Of a DNA stretch of 64,000 nucleotides, positions 24,877-34,764 are shown piece after piece. The notes beneath the pieces were generated by a model. The model was not told the DNA's origin, did not search any database, and saw nothing but the letters and a program-made list of their open reading frames with translations. Position 1 is the stretch's first letter. The number at the start of each line of letters is the position of its first letter. Source of the stretch: DT-110 sp030148525 (lineage in GTDB: Bacteria > Bacteroidota > Bacteroidia > Chitinophagales > Saprospiraceae); assembly GCA_965227445.1 (NCBI GenBank), contig OZ245751.1, forward strand, positions 2,170,001 to 2,234,000, written 5' to 3'. Position numbers and translations under genes: made by a program.

Positions 24877-26040
24877 ATGTTGCCTTGCCAGCGTCATCTC
24901 TTTGACCTCGATCCGGAAGTTACCTATTTGAATGCGGCCTATATGTCACCCCAACTGAAGTCGGTCACGGAAGCGGGGATGGAGGCGCTTTCGCGCAAAA
25001 GCAAACCCTGGACCATTGAGCCGGCCGATTTCTTTACCCACGAGCGGGCGTTGCGGGAGACTTTCGCCCAACTGGTGGAGATCGATAACCCCGATCAACT
25101 GGCTTTGATTCCTTCGGCTTCCTATGGTCTGACCACGGCGGCACGCAACACACCACTGAGTGCCGGACAGGAGATCCTGGTCGTAGACGAGCAGTTTCCG
25201 AGTAATTACTACCCCTGGCAGCGCCGGGCGGAGGAAACCGGTGCCACCATTCGCGTGGTTGGTCCGGCACGGCCCGACCGCACCACCAGCTGGAATGAAG
25301 CCCTGCTGGAAGCCATTACTCCGTCCACAGCCGTCCTGGCAATTGGTCATATCCACTGGGCCGATGGGTCGCTGTTTGATTTGGTAGCCTTACGGCAAAA
25401 ACTGAACGAAGTCGGTGCTTACCTGGTGATTGATGGCACCCAATCCGTCGGTGCACTGCCTTTTTCCGTAAGGGACATCCAACCCGATGCCCTGGTGGTG
25501 GCCGGCTACAAATGGCTGCTGGGCCCCTATAGTCTGGGGCTGGCCTACTTTGGCGAACGCTATCTCACGGGAACCCCACTGGAAGAAAACTGGATTGCCC
25601 GCAGGAACAGCGAGCAATTTGGGGGCCTTGTCGAGTACGAACCGGATTACCAGCCCGGCGCAGCCCGGTTTTCGGTAGGGGAGAAGAGCAACTTCAACCT
25701 CGTGCCCATGCTGCACCGCGCCCTGCAACAACTACTGGAATGGCAGCCCGCACGTATCCAGGACTATTGTGCCGATATCGCACGGGAAGCTCTGGAAGAA
25801 CTGGCCGAAATGGGGTGCTACCTGGAACCCACCGAACGCAGAGCCCACCACCTCTACGGTATCCGTCTGCCCCGGACCATCGATGCCGATCGCCTCGCAG
25901 AGTCGCTGTCCTCCAATCGGGTGTACGTGTCGCGGCGGGGAAGTGCCCTGCGCATCTCGCCCCACGTATACAATACGGCCGACGATTTTCGGGCCCTGGT
26001 CGGTTGTTTCCGGTCGGCCCTGCTGGCTAAGTCCACCTAA
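24877..26040 (+). CDS. class V aminotransferase (cysteine desulfurase/kynureninase-like)
   Basis: 387 residues with a PLP fold type I pattern: YLNAAYMSP at the start, SASYGLTTAA as phosphate-binding segment, HIHWADGSLFDL, the cofactor-stacking Asp186 in VIDGTQSVG and the Schiff-base Lys212 in VVAGYKWLLGPYS. The family removes sulfur from cysteine, cleaves kynurenine or transfers amino groups; the specific reaction cannot be read from the sequence. No Fe-S cluster genes are near. Single-gene unit. Confidence 0.9.
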   Translation: MLPCQRHLFDLDPEVTYLNAAYMSPQLKSVTEAGMEALSRKSKPWTIEPADFFTHERALRETFAQLVEIDNPDQLALIPSASYGLTTAARNTPLSAGQEILVVDEQFPSNYYPWQRRAEETGATIRVVGPARPDRTTSWNEALLEAITPSTAVLAIGHIHWADGSLFDLVALRQKLNEVGAYLVIDGTQSVGALPFSVRDIQPDALVVAGYKWLLGPYSLGLAYFGERYLTGTPLEENWIARRNSEQFGGLVEYEPDYQPGAARFSVGEKSNFNLVPMLHRALQQLLEWQPARIQDYCADIAREALEELAEMGCYLEPTERRAHHLYGIRLPRTIDADRLAESLSSNRVYVSRRGSALRISPHVYNTADDFRALVGCFRSALLAKST

Positions 26041-26050
26041 AGTATTCCCA

Positions 26051-26116
26051 CCACTATAGTGGATGGGCTTATGGTTTCCGAATTACATGCCCGCCGTAGC
26101 CTTGGCGTAGGCGGGC
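26051..26116. repeat. two perfect palindromes behind the aminotransferase gene
   Basis: CCACTATAGTGG (26051-26062) is a perfect 12-bp palindrome inside a CCCA...TGGG frame. GCCCGCCGTAGCC-TT-GGC-GTA-GGCGGGC (26089-26116) is a strong GC hairpin of a type also represented by CGCCCGCC/GTCCGTACGGAC near 30.04 kb and 38.16 kb. They may stop transcription before smc. Confidence 0.6.
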
Positions 26117-26181
26117 CGATCTCCACACTCACCTGTGGAAAAATAACTGGTAAGCATCGGCTGGCCGAACGGATAATTTGC

Positions 26182-26189
26182 TAGTTTTG
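26182..26189 (+). promoter_or_regulatory. promoter -7 box of smc
   Basis: TAGTTTTG matches the Bacteroidota -7 consensus TAnnTTTG. The start codon of smc follows 6 bp later, so the transcript would have almost no leader. No good TTTG lies at the expected -33 position. Confidence 0.5.
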
Positions 26190-26195
26190 TGAGCT

Positions 26196-29100
26196 ATGCG
26201 TTTGCGTTCCATCGAAATAAAGGGCTTCAAAAGCTTTGCCAACCAAACCGTCATCAACTTCAATGAGGATGTCATTGGCATCGTCGGTCCCAACGGGTCG
26301 GGTAAGTCCAATATCGTAGACGCCATACGCTGGGTATTGGGGGAGCAAAAGAGCCGCGAACTCCGCCTGGATACGATGTCCAGCGTGATCTTCAATGGCA
26401 CCAAAAAACGCAAACCCTCCGGTGTTGCTTCCGTTTCCCTTACCTTCGAAAACACCAAAAACCTCCTGCCCACGGAATACCACGTGGTGACTATCACCCG
26501 GATGCTCTACCGGTCAGGGGAGAGTGAATACCGACTCAACGATGTACCCTGCCGCCTAAAGGATATTAAGTCCCTGTTGCTGGATACGGGCATGGGATCC
26601 AACTCCTATGCTATCATCGCCCTGGGGATGGTGGACGATATCCTGACCGATAAAGAAAACTCGCGCCGCAAGATGTTCGAGCAGGCTGCTGGCATCTCTA
26701 AATACAAGGTCCGCAAGCGCGAAACGGTCAATAAACTCAAAAACACCAGCGCCGACCTGGAGCGGGTGGAAGACCTGCTGCACGAGATTGACGCCAACCT
26801 GAAGTCCCTCGAAAAGCAGGCCCGGCGCACCAAACGCTATTACGAGTACAAAGCGGAATACAAGGATCATTCCATTCAGCTCGCTCTGATTCGCATGGGT
26901 AGCCTGAAGGACCGACACCGGGAATTACAAAAGAAGATTGAGCAGGAGCAGGACAGGTATCGGAATCTCGATGTGAAGGTTAACCAGATGGAAGCCACCC
27001 TGGAAGAGGAACGCAAAAACAATCTGGATAAGGAAAAAGCACTATCCCAACGTCAGCGCGACCTGAATGCTCTGGTTGGTAAGATCCGCGGAATGGAGAA
27101 CGACCGCCGGATGCTCGAACAGAAAAAAGAGTTTGTCATCCAGAACCAGTCCAAACTGGATCGGGATATTGCCGCCGGACAGGAACGCATCAAGACCCTC
27201 ACCGAAGAGATCGAAACCTACCGGGAAGAGCTCAACATGGAGAAGCGCATCGAGGCCCGCCTCGATCACGAACTGGAGCAGGCCGAGACCGAGCTGGAAA
27301 AGATCCGATCCAGCCACGGTGCTCTCAAGGCCGATCTCGATCAGATCGTTGAGGAGCAACAAAAACTCGAGCGCTCGGTCTACGATCTGGAGAAACGCAA
27401 GGCGATCAACCTCAACCAGATGGAAAGCAATCGCCAGGAACTGGCGCGTAACCAGCAGGAAATTGCCCAGCGGTCCAACGAGATCGACAACCTCCGCAGT
27501 AAGCTGAAAACGCTCGACGAAGAGGCTCAGCGCCAGCAGTCCACCCTGGACGGACTGGAAGAAAAGGAGGCTAAACGCCGGACACAGATAGAGCAAACAG
27601 AAAAGGAACTGGAAGGGGTGAACCGGAAAATGGCCCAGGTGCGTCGGGAGCTGGATGCCAAACAAAACGAATTCAAACTCACCAAAAGCATGGTGGAAAA
27701 CCTGGAAGGCTTTCCGGAGTCCATCAAGTTTCTGAGTAATAACCAGGAGTGGGGAGAAGGGGCACCCTTGCTGTCCGATCTGATCTACGTCAAGGAAGAA
27801 TACCGGGTGGCTATCGAGAATTACCTGGAGCCTTACCTCAATTACTACGTAGTCGAAAGCCTGGAACAGGCCGCTGAGGCAGTTCGTCTGCTGGGGCGCA
27901 GCCAGAAGGGTAAAGCTAATTTCTTCGTCCTGGATAGCTTTAAAGAATATTCGGCGCCCATGACGCTGATCCCGGAGACACGCAGCGCCATCGACCTGAT
28001 CGAGGTGGATCGCAAATACTACAACCTGTGTAGTTTTCTGCTGGCCAATGTGCTGGTAACTGATCGGGAAGACCTGACTGACAAATTACCCGAAGCCAAC
28101 GTGGTCCTGCTCTCTCAGAGCGGTCGCCTGATCAAGCGTCGCTACAGCTTGTCGGGAGGTTCCATCGGCTTATTCGAAGGAAAAAAGATCGGGCGAAAGA
28201 AAAACCTGGAGGTCCTGGAGGAGGCAATTCAACAGGCCGAATCCAAGGAAAATAAACTGTCGACGCAGTTCTACACCCTTAAGGAGCGAATTTCTAAACT
28301 GAAGAGTCAACGCCTCGATGATCAAATCCAGCGTCAAGCGGCTGACCTCAATCGACTGACCCAGGAAAAAGTATCGCTGACTACGCGCCTCGAGAATTTT
28401 GAATCCTTCATCAAGGAGGTCAACGAGAAACAGCAGCAGGCACAGGATCGCATAAAGAGCCTGGAAGACTCCAATGCGTCCATTGATAAGGACCTGGAAA
28501 GCCAGCAGGCTTTTTTGGCGGAAGCCAGGGAGAAAATCTCCAATACCGATGGCTCATACCGAAAAGTAGCTGAGCAACTCAGCGATGCGTCAGCCTCCTA
28601 CAACGAGAAAAATATTGCCTTCATTCGCCAGCAGAATAAGGTAAATACCCTCCAGCGGGAACTCACCTTTCGGGAAAAGCAATTGGAAGAATCGCGGGAA
28701 ACACTGCGTCAGAACCAGGAGAATATCCAGTTAAATGCCGGGGAATCACAGGAAATCGATCAGCAGATCGAAGCATTAAAGGAAGATCTCAAAACGCAAT
28801 ATGCCGAGCGCAAAGAGCGTGAGTCCCTGCTCACCGAGGCAGAGCAGCACTACTACGATGCCCGCGGACACATTACCGGCATGGAGGATGAAATGCGCAA
28901 AATCGGGCGTACCCAGCAGGAAGCCCAGGTGTTGATCAATAAACTCAAGGATTCCTTTAACGATGTGAAATACGAAATCACCTCGATTTCACAACGACTG
29001 CGGATCGAATTTGACATTGAGATCAATGACATCATCAATCAGGATCCCACTACCGAACTGGACGAAGCCACCCTCAACGAAAAGGTGGAAAAACTGAAAA

Positions 29101-29753
29101 AACGCCTCGATAACTACGGAGAGATCAATCCCATGGCGGTAGAGGCTTTCGATGAGATGAAAGAACGCTTTGATTCCATTACCCAGCAACGGGATGATAT
29201 TCTGGAAGCCAAAGCCTCCCTGGAAGAGACCATCAAAGAGATCGAGGAAACGGCCACCATCCAATTTCTGGATGCCTTCGAAAAGGCGCGCCTGTATTTC
29301 ATCGATGTATTCCGCTCACTGTTTACCGAGGATGATGCCTGCGACCTGCTGCTACTGGATCCCGAAACCCCCCTGGAATCCAATATCGAGATCGTCGCCA
29401 AACCCAAGGGGAAACGTCCGCAGACAATCAATCAGCTTTCCGGGGGTGAGAAGACACTCACCGCCACGGCACTGCTGTTTGCCTTGTACCTGTTAAAGCC
29501 GGCACCCTTCTGTATCTTCGACGAGGTTGATGCGCCCCTCGACGATGCCAACGTCTTTAAATTCAATCGCATCATCAAGAAATTCTCCAAGGACTCTCAG
29601 TTTATCATTGTTACCCACAACAAGCTCACCATGGCTGCCGTGGATACCATCTACGGGGTGTACATGGGCGAGCAAGGGGTATCGGGCGTAACGCCGGTCG
29701 ACCTGCGTGACTTCGATAACACGGCCAGCTTTGAGGCAGCGGTTAGTGACTGA
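26196..29753 (+). CDS. smc: chromosome segregation protein SMC
   Basis: 1185 residues, full length. The N-terminal ATPase half has Walker A GPNGSGKSN (residues 32-40) and LDTGMGSNSYAII. Two long coiled coils flank the hinge (about 515-680, with LLSDLIYVKEEYRVAIENYL and RRYSLSGGSIGLFEGKKIG). The C-terminal half has the ABC signature INQLSGGEKTLTATALLFAL, Walker B PAPFCIFDEVDAPLDDANV and IIVTHNKLTM. SMC dimers with ScpA/ScpB organise and separate daughter chromosomes. No scp genes are in the window. Single-gene unit between repeat-rich spacers. Confidence 0.98.
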   Translation: MRLRSIEIKGFKSFANQTVINFNEDVIGIVGPNGSGKSNIVDAIRWVLGEQKSRELRLDTMSSVIFNGTKKRKPSGVASVSLTFENTKNLLPTEYHVVTITRMLYRSGESEYRLNDVPCRLKDIKSLLLDTGMGSNSYAIIALGMVDDILTDKENSRRKMFEQAAGISKYKVRKRETVNKLKNTSADLERVEDLLHEIDANLKSLEKQARRTKRYYEYKAEYKDHSIQLALIRMGSLKDRHRELQKKIEQEQDRYRNLDVKVNQMEATLEEERKNNLDKEKALSQRQRDLNALVGKIRGMENDRRMLEQKKEFVIQNQSKLDRDIAAGQERIKTLTEEIETYREELNMEKRIEARLDHELEQAETELEKIRSSHGALKADLDQIVEEQQKLERSVYDLEKRKAINLNQMESNRQELARNQQEIAQRSNEIDNLRSKLKTLDEEAQRQQSTLDGLEEKEAKRRTQIEQTEKELEGVNRKMAQVRRELDAKQNEFKLTKSMVENLEGFPESIKFLSNNQEWGEGAPLLSDLIYVKEEYRVAIENYLEPYLNYYVVESLEQAAEAVRLLGRSQKGKANFFVLDSFKEYSAPMTLIPETRSAIDLIEVDRKYYNLCSFLLANVLVTDREDLTDKLPEANVVLLSQSGRLIKRRYSLSGGSIGLFEGKKIGRKKNLEVLEEAIQQAESKENKLSTQFYTLKERISKLKSQRLDDQIQRQAADLNRLTQEKVSLTTRLENFESFIKEVNEKQQQAQDRIKSLEDSNASIDKDLESQQAFLAEAREKISNTDGSYRKVAEQLSDASASYNEKNIAFIRQQNKVNTLQRELTFREKQLEESRETLRQNQENIQLNAGESQEIDQQIEALKEDLKTQYAERKERESLLTEAEQHYYDARGHITGMEDEMRKIGRTQQEAQVLINKLKDSFNDVKYEITSISQRLRIEFDIEINDIINQDPTTELDEATLNEKVEKLKKRLDNYGEINPMAVEAFDEMKERFDSITQQRDDILEAKASLEETIKEIEETATIQFLDAFEKARLYFIDVFRSLFTEDDACDLLLLDPETPLESNIEIVAKPKGKRPQTINQLSGGEKTLTATALLFALYLLKPAPFCIFDEVDAPLDDANVFKFNRIIKKFSKDSQFIIVTHNKLTMAAVDTIYGVYMGEQGVSGVTPVDLRDFDNTASFEAAVSD

Positions 29754-30192
29754 AGGGGCTGAAGTGACTTAGGGACCGTAGAGACAGAAGAGCCTTGATG
29801 AGAGCTGCGATCCATCGCAGTTGCCACCAGTTTTGGATCAGGAGATATGGGGATAAGGAGATCAGGCGATTCTTTTAAATCCATTCCAAATCCCGTAATG
29901 TCGTAATTCATTGCGTCCACACGATATGAATTGGAGAGAGGGGGAATTGGGGAAAGGGATTTCCATAGAATACCACGACATGTAGAGACGCGATTAATCG
30001 CGTCTAATACAAGCCCGAGCCTATTATCCGCCCGCCGGAGTCCGTACGGACGAAGGATGACTACGCACGACGCAGTTGGGGCAATGCCCAAAACAACTGA
30101 CACTAAGCCCGACCAACCAGCGCAAAACCGTCTCTCCAGTCTCCGCGCTCTCTAGTCCCTACCGTCTCTGCGCTCTCCAGTCTCAAACCCCG
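29754..30192. repeat. 439-bp intergenic repeat region
   Basis: AGACGCGATTAATCGCGTCT (29986-30005) is a perfect 20-bp palindrome; GTCCGTACGGAC (30040-30051) is a perfect 12-bp palindrome. CTCTCCAGTCTCCGCGCTCTC-type words (30131-30187) repeat the vocabulary of the in-gene repeat at 31727-31825. No open reading frame of interest on either strand. Confidence 0.6.
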
Positions 30193-33100
30193 TCAGCCGT
30201 TATTTTTCTTCTTGGTGGTATCCGGTTTCGTTTCCGTCTTTGACTCCTCTTTCTTCGCTGGTTCCGGCGTCTTTTTCTTCTTGAACGGGTTGAATTTCTC
30301 CAGTTCCTTTTTTAGGTTGTCGACTTCCGTCTTGGTGCCGGTTTGGTCGAGTACCTTTTTCGCTTGTTCCTGGAGGAGGCTGTCTACGGCTTTGGCGGCC
30401 TCTTCTTTGGCTTGATCGGCTAGTTTACCGGCTTCTTCCCGGGCCCGCGTCTGGGCACTATCCAGGATCTTATCCGCTTCCTCTTTTACCTGTTCTTTGC
30501 CGGCGTCGATCTGATCTTTTGCCTCTTCTTTGAGTTGCTCGGTGGCACCGGCCACGAATCCTCCGGCCGATTCATCGCCGTCGAGTCCCAATAGGTTGAC
30601 TTTCACCTTTGGGTCGGTCAGGCTGCCGGTCAGTGCGATCATTACATTGACCGTTTCGCTTTGCTCGAAGGGCAATCCCAATTTACTGGCTTCAGCCTGA
30701 AGTTGGCGCAGACCTTCGCTGGCAGCGGAACCAATAGCGTTATTCTCCAATTTAGTACGGGGTATAGCCGCTTTGATCTCATAGGCCATTTGTCGGTTGA
30801 GCCCGTGGGTGCCACCGACGGTCATGGGGATATCAGCGAGGTTTATATCAAAAGGTTTCACTTCCACCATGCCATTGGTAATCTCCAGCCAGTTCTTGGT
30901 ATTTTCGATGCGAAGGTTGCTTTTCAACTCCTCGATGTTCAGGGTGCTGCCCAGCTTTTGGAGGGGGGCGTAAGACTTCAGGACACCATCGATGGTTTCC
31001 AGATATCCCTTGGCATTAAGTGTGCTTAGTTTAGGCATCATATCCTCACCCAGGGTGCCTTCCAGCGCCAGACGGGTAGTGAACAAACCCTCAATGAATC
31101 GCCCGATGGGTGCCATTGCCTGAAAGGTATTTAGGGTGGTAAATGCCTCCTGAAACTGCATCTGCTCCATGGCGTAGGCTACGGAGAAGGAGGGCTCTTC
31201 CGGATCGCTGGTGTCGTACATGCCGTCGAGGGCCATCTGTCCGCCAAATGTCTGAGCGGTCAGGTCGCGCAGGGCCACAGCCTTATCAGCTACTTCGAGA
31301 ATGCCGGTCAGGTTGCGCAAATTCATATTGGTGTATATCAGCTCGCCCACTTCGGCGCGAATGCGCATACCGATATTATCGGGAATCAACAGCACGCCGT
31401 AGCTCTCCCCACCAGTATTGGAGGCTGGAGTAGCCTGTGGTTCCGAGGTGCCTTGATAGGCGGTCATAAATGGATTCAGATCCACTTTGTTGGAACGAAT
31501 GACCATTTCACCACCCAGCGTCTCTCCGTCGAATAAATAACCAAATACATTATCTACCGAACCACTGGCCCGGAAATCACTATCTCCAATCCGGGTAGCA
31601 GCATTGGTCACCGCCAGTCGCGATGGACTGAAGGAGCCGCGGGCAACGGTGTTTTCCAGCACGTAATCTTCGTATTCAATGCGATCCACCTCTGCATCCA
31701 GCGAAAAGTCGAAGCGGTCAAATATCTCTCCAGTCCCTCCAGTCCCTCCAGTCCCTCCAGTCTCTCCAGTCCCTCCAGTCTCTCCAGTCTCTCCAGTCCC
31801 TCCAGTCTCTCCAGTCTCTCCAGTCCCGGAAGGTACCCACTCATTGGCATTAAAGTAACTGGATCGCACCTGCAATTGCCCCGTCATGGTCTTTTCGGGG
31901 GAGAAATAGGCCAGGATGTTGTCCACGCGTCCATTGGCCTGGATATCGCTTTCACCCAGGGTCATGTCGAGGTTCTCCACGGCTACGAAGCGGGGGGTAA
32001 AATCCAGGGATGCGGCATCTATGGACACCAGCGGGTAGGTACCCGTTTTTACCCGGATGTCCTGAACGGATAAGGCACCCTGCATGTCAACTGCCTCGTA
32101 GTTGCCGCCATCGATCTCGCTCATGCTGGTGTTTGCGGTCAGATCGGCACTGATGCGGCCGCTGAATTGCTCCATACCCTCCATGGGGAAAGCCTGGTTC
32201 AATTCGGCAAGGTCCAGTACACCTTTGACTTCTGTATCCACGGTGGGATTGGAAATGGGCGTTGCCAGAGAGAATCGTCCGCGCAATGGGTTGTCGCCGA
32301 TGCGCAGGTTAAAAGTAGGTATTTCAACCGTCATACGGTCGAGATCGCTGCTCGGACTGTTGATCCGTGCATTTGCGGCTATCTGGTCGATACCCATCGG
32401 CAGGTCGGGGTACTGCACGCTGGCTCCATCGACCTCGAGTTGGGCGGCAAACGAAGGGATTTGTTCTTTAGCAGCATTGTAGATGCCTTTGACCTGGGCA
32501 TTCAGCTTGAACTGGCCCGATGCTTTTACGTCTTCGTATCCCTCCAGGTACGCTCCGGGGACCAGGGAAAGTACTTCTTTAAAGTCGTTGGAAGGTGCAT
32601 TGATGTCGAGGTCCATTATGATATCATCCTGCTTGAGTTGGACAAATCCATTACCCACCAGGCTCAGGGCATTTACCGTCAGGTTGTTATCCTTTAAGGT
32701 ATACTTCTGTTCGCCCTGATCGATAGACAGGATGGCATCCAGGTCAGCGGTGGCCCGATTCAGGTAGCTAGTATTACCGTACTCCAGGTCAATGCGGTCT
32801 ATTTGGGTTTTAGTGTCCAGGTCATAAACTGTAAGCGTAAGATCACCCCGTCCGGTATGCTGTAGACCTTCGATCAACAGATTGAGTTTCATGGGCGCAT
32901 CCGCATAGGATAGCTGCCCGTCGTGAATAGTGTATCTGTCGAGTTGCAAGCGGAAGTCGCCACCACTGCTCTGGGTGTCACCGGTGCTCGACCCGGTGGA
33001 TTTGGCGATATCGTAGTTGGCCTGACCATTATCGAGCACGCGTACATCGAGTACCGGCTCGTGCAGGTCAATAGCCTGCAGTCGAATGGGTTCCGCACTG

Positions 33101-33405
33101 CGAATCACCGACATGAGATCAAGGGTGAGGTCCAGACGCCGGGCCTTGGCCAGCGTTATCCCCTTGAAGGTATCGATACCGTTCACGGTGAGATCATCCA
33201 TGCCGAAGGAGATGTCGGGAAAGTGCCGGAAGAGTGACAGGCTGACGTCACTGAATTCGACTTCGGCCTTTACCTGCTCGTTAATGATGGTTTTGGCTTT
33301 CGCCAAAAGCTGGTCCTTGAATAAAACAGGGATGGCGGCAGCAGCTCCGATCAGTAATACGATAAGAATACCTAACCCTAGGAGAATACGCTTAAACGTG
33401 GTCAT
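30193..33405 (-). CDS. AsmA-like protein with a variable (E/G)TG repeat
   Basis: 1070 residues from the ATG at 33405 (eight fewer than the longest frame). One N-terminal membrane helix (LLGLGILIVLLIGAAAAIPVLF) is followed by AsmA-family repeats (KTIINEQVKAEVEFSDVSLSLFRHFPDISF; DLTLDLMSVI; the closing AsmA block VEVKPFDINLADIPMTVGGTHG). These proteins run from the inner membrane across the periplasm and help lipid or protein traffic to the outer membrane. At about residues 530-560 lie eleven (Glu/Gly)-Thr-Gly triplets from a 9-bp tandem repeat. The C-terminus is a Lys/Glu/Ala-rich coiled coil ending TTKKKNNG. Confidence 0.9.
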   Translation of the reverse strand: MTTFKRILLGLGILIVLLIGAAAAIPVLFKDQLLAKAKTIINEQVKAEVEFSDVSLSLFRHFPDISFGMDDLTVNGIDTFKGITLAKARRLDLTLDLMSVIRSAEPIRLQAIDLHEPVLDVRVLDNGQANYDIAKSTGSSTGDTQSSGGDFRLQLDRYTIHDGQLSYADAPMKLNLLIEGLQHTGRGDLTLTVYDLDTKTQIDRIDLEYGNTSYLNRATADLDAILSIDQGEQKYTLKDNNLTVNALSLVGNGFVQLKQDDIIMDLDINAPSNDFKEVLSLVPGAYLEGYEDVKASGQFKLNAQVKGIYNAAKEQIPSFAAQLEVDGASVQYPDLPMGIDQIAANARINSPSSDLDRMTVEIPTFNLRIGDNPLRGRFSLATPISNPTVDTEVKGVLDLAELNQAFPMEGMEQFSGRISADLTANTSMSEIDGGNYEAVDMQGALSVQDIRVKTGTYPLVSIDAASLDFTPRFVAVENLDMTLGESDIQANGRVDNILAYFSPEKTMTGQLQVRSSYFNANEWVPSGTGETGETGGTGETGETGGTGETGGTGGTGGTGEIFDRFDFSLDAEVDRIEYEDYVLENTVARGSFSPSRLAVTNAATRIGDSDFRASGSVDNVFGYLFDGETLGGEMVIRSNKVDLNPFMTAYQGTSEPQATPASNTGGESYGVLLIPDNIGMRIRAEVGELIYTNMNLRNLTGILEVADKAVALRDLTAQTFGGQMALDGMYDTSDPEEPSFSVAYAMEQMQFQEAFTTLNTFQAMAPIGRFIEGLFTTRLALEGTLGEDMMPKLSTLNAKGYLETIDGVLKSYAPLQKLGSTLNIEELKSNLRIENTKNWLEITNGMVEVKPFDINLADIPMTVGGTHGLNRQMAYEIKAAIPRTKLENNAIGSAASEGLRQLQAEASKLGLPFEQSETVNVMIALTGSLTDPKVKVNLLGLDGDESAGGFVAGATEQLKEEAKDQIDAGKEQVKEEADKILDSAQTRAREEAGKLADQAKEEAAKAVDSLLQEQAKKVLDQTGTKTEVDNLKKELEKFNPFKKKKTPEPAKKEESKTETKPDTTKKKNNG
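31727..31825 (-). repeat. 11 tandem copies of a 9-bp repeat inside the AsmA-like gene
   Basis: Unit (T/C)CTCCAGTC on the plus strand, encoding (E/G)-T-G on the minus strand. A unit change keeps the frame, so length variation would be tolerated. The unit also resembles words in the neighbouring non-coding repeats. Confidence 0.9.
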
Positions 33406-33579
33406 TTGTACATTGGTTTTGGGTAGCACCTGCGGGTGATTATTAAAACGCCGGTGTATAGTACACTAATTATCAACGATAAATCGATCTTTCTATTTCG
33501 CTTTTTTGTGAAACAGGGGGCAGTTGTAGCTTCTTTTATGTACTTTCAAGAAAATATTCCTAAAAAGCCCTTTGTCTTC

Positions 33580-34764
33580 ATGAACATCCCTTACACGTTC
33601 ATCAACACCTACGATGATCTCGTCTCTTTTAATAAACAAAACGCAGATGTCGACTGGTTGTGCTTTGATACCGAATTTATTGGCGAAAAAAGATTTTACA
33701 CCCAGCTTTGCCTCATTCAGGTAGGCACCGAACACGGTAATTTTCTGATCGATCCCATTGAAATCGACAATCTCCAGCCCTTTCTCGATCTGATCACCGA
33801 CCCCAAGGTCCTCGTCATTACTCATGCCGGGGAGAATGATTACCGGATTTTGTACAAACAGTACGATACGCTTCCCAATAATATTTTTGACACCCAGATC
33901 GCAGCGGCTTTTGCCGGCTACAACTATCCGGTTTCCTTCCGCAAATTGGTGGATTCCGAGCTGGACGTGAAATTGCGCAAAAGCTATACGGTGGCTGATT
34001 GGGGCAAACGCCCCCTCGATGAAGAGACGATCGGCTATGCACTCCACGACATCATCTACCTCCACGAACTTTGGGAACGCCTGCGAACGCGCTTGCTCAG
34101 CAACGATCGCCTGCACTGGGCACAGGAGGAATTCGCTCCCCTGGAAACAGCTGATTATTACTACCGCGATCCGGACCTGGAGGCGCTCAAAAGCAATTTG
34201 ATGCGCAACCTTAACCGCAAGGAACGGGTTTTCCTGGTTCGCTTGTTCCGTTGGCGACGCGACATCGCCGAACGCAAAAACAAATCCAAGGAGATGATCC
34301 TCTCCTCCAAGCTGTTCGGCCATATCGTTCGCGGTATGCGGTCGGGAAAAAAAGCGCTGCAACAGAACCGCCGCTTCCCATCTCACCTGGCCGATCGGTA
34401 CTGGGATACATTCCAGGAAATGTACCAGCAACCGGTGACCGACGAAGATATGGAGGTGCTCGGACGAATCCCCCGCGATGAAAAATCGGATCCCCGATCG
34501 GATCTGCTCATGGAGATCCTCTACGATATCATAAAATTCCGTTGCCTGGAGTACGAAGTAGATGTGAACATGGCCTTGCCGCGTGGTGATTTCAAACAGA
34601 TCAAGGCGGAGCCGGAGCACGCAGTCCAATTGTTTGATCACAGCTGGCGCAAAGAGCTTTTTGGAGATGCATTCACCGAATGGCTGCAGCACCCCGAGAA
34701 GCTACACATCGATATTGATTCAAATCAGATCGCCCTGCACTTACCGGTTCAGGAGTCCCGATGA
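33580..34764 (+). CDS. rnd: ribonuclease D-like 3'-5' exonuclease
   Basis: 394 residues from the ATG at 33580; the frame extends upstream to 33436, but homologous enzymes begin with the IPYTFINTYDDLVSF block. DEDD exonuclease motifs: DTEF (Asp30, Glu32) as Exo I; HAGENDYRIL as Exo II with its Asp; and YALHDIIYL as Exo III with the Tyr/His-Asp pair, which makes it DEDDy-like. An HRDC region follows (about 210-300, RVFLVRLFRWRRDIAERKNK). It should trim 3' ends of tRNA or other RNA. It overlaps the ABC ATPase gene by 4 bp (ATGA). Confidence 0.88.
   Translation: MNIPYTFINTYDDLVSFNKQNADVDWLCFDTEFIGEKRFYTQLCLIQVGTEHGNFLIDPIEIDNLQPFLDLITDPKVLVITHAGENDYRILYKQYDTLPNNIFDTQIAAAFAGYNYPVSFRKLVDSELDVKLRKSYTVADWGKRPLDEETIGYALHDIIYLHELWERLRTRLLSNDRLHWAQEEFAPLETADYYYRDPDLEALKSNLMRNLNRKERVFLVRLFRWRRDIAERKNKSKEMILSSKLFGHIVRGMRSGKKALQQNRRFPSHLADRYWDTFQEMYQQPVTDEDMEVLGRIPRDEKSDPRSDLLMEILYDIIKFRCLEYEVDVNMALPRGDFKQIKAEPEHAVQLFDHSWRKELFGDAFTEWLQHPEKLHIDIDSNQIALHLPVQESR

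Noticed and set aside
32102..32719. Plus-strand frames opposite the AsmA-like gene
   Set aside because: Antisense shadows; no start signals and the opposite strand has clear family similarity.
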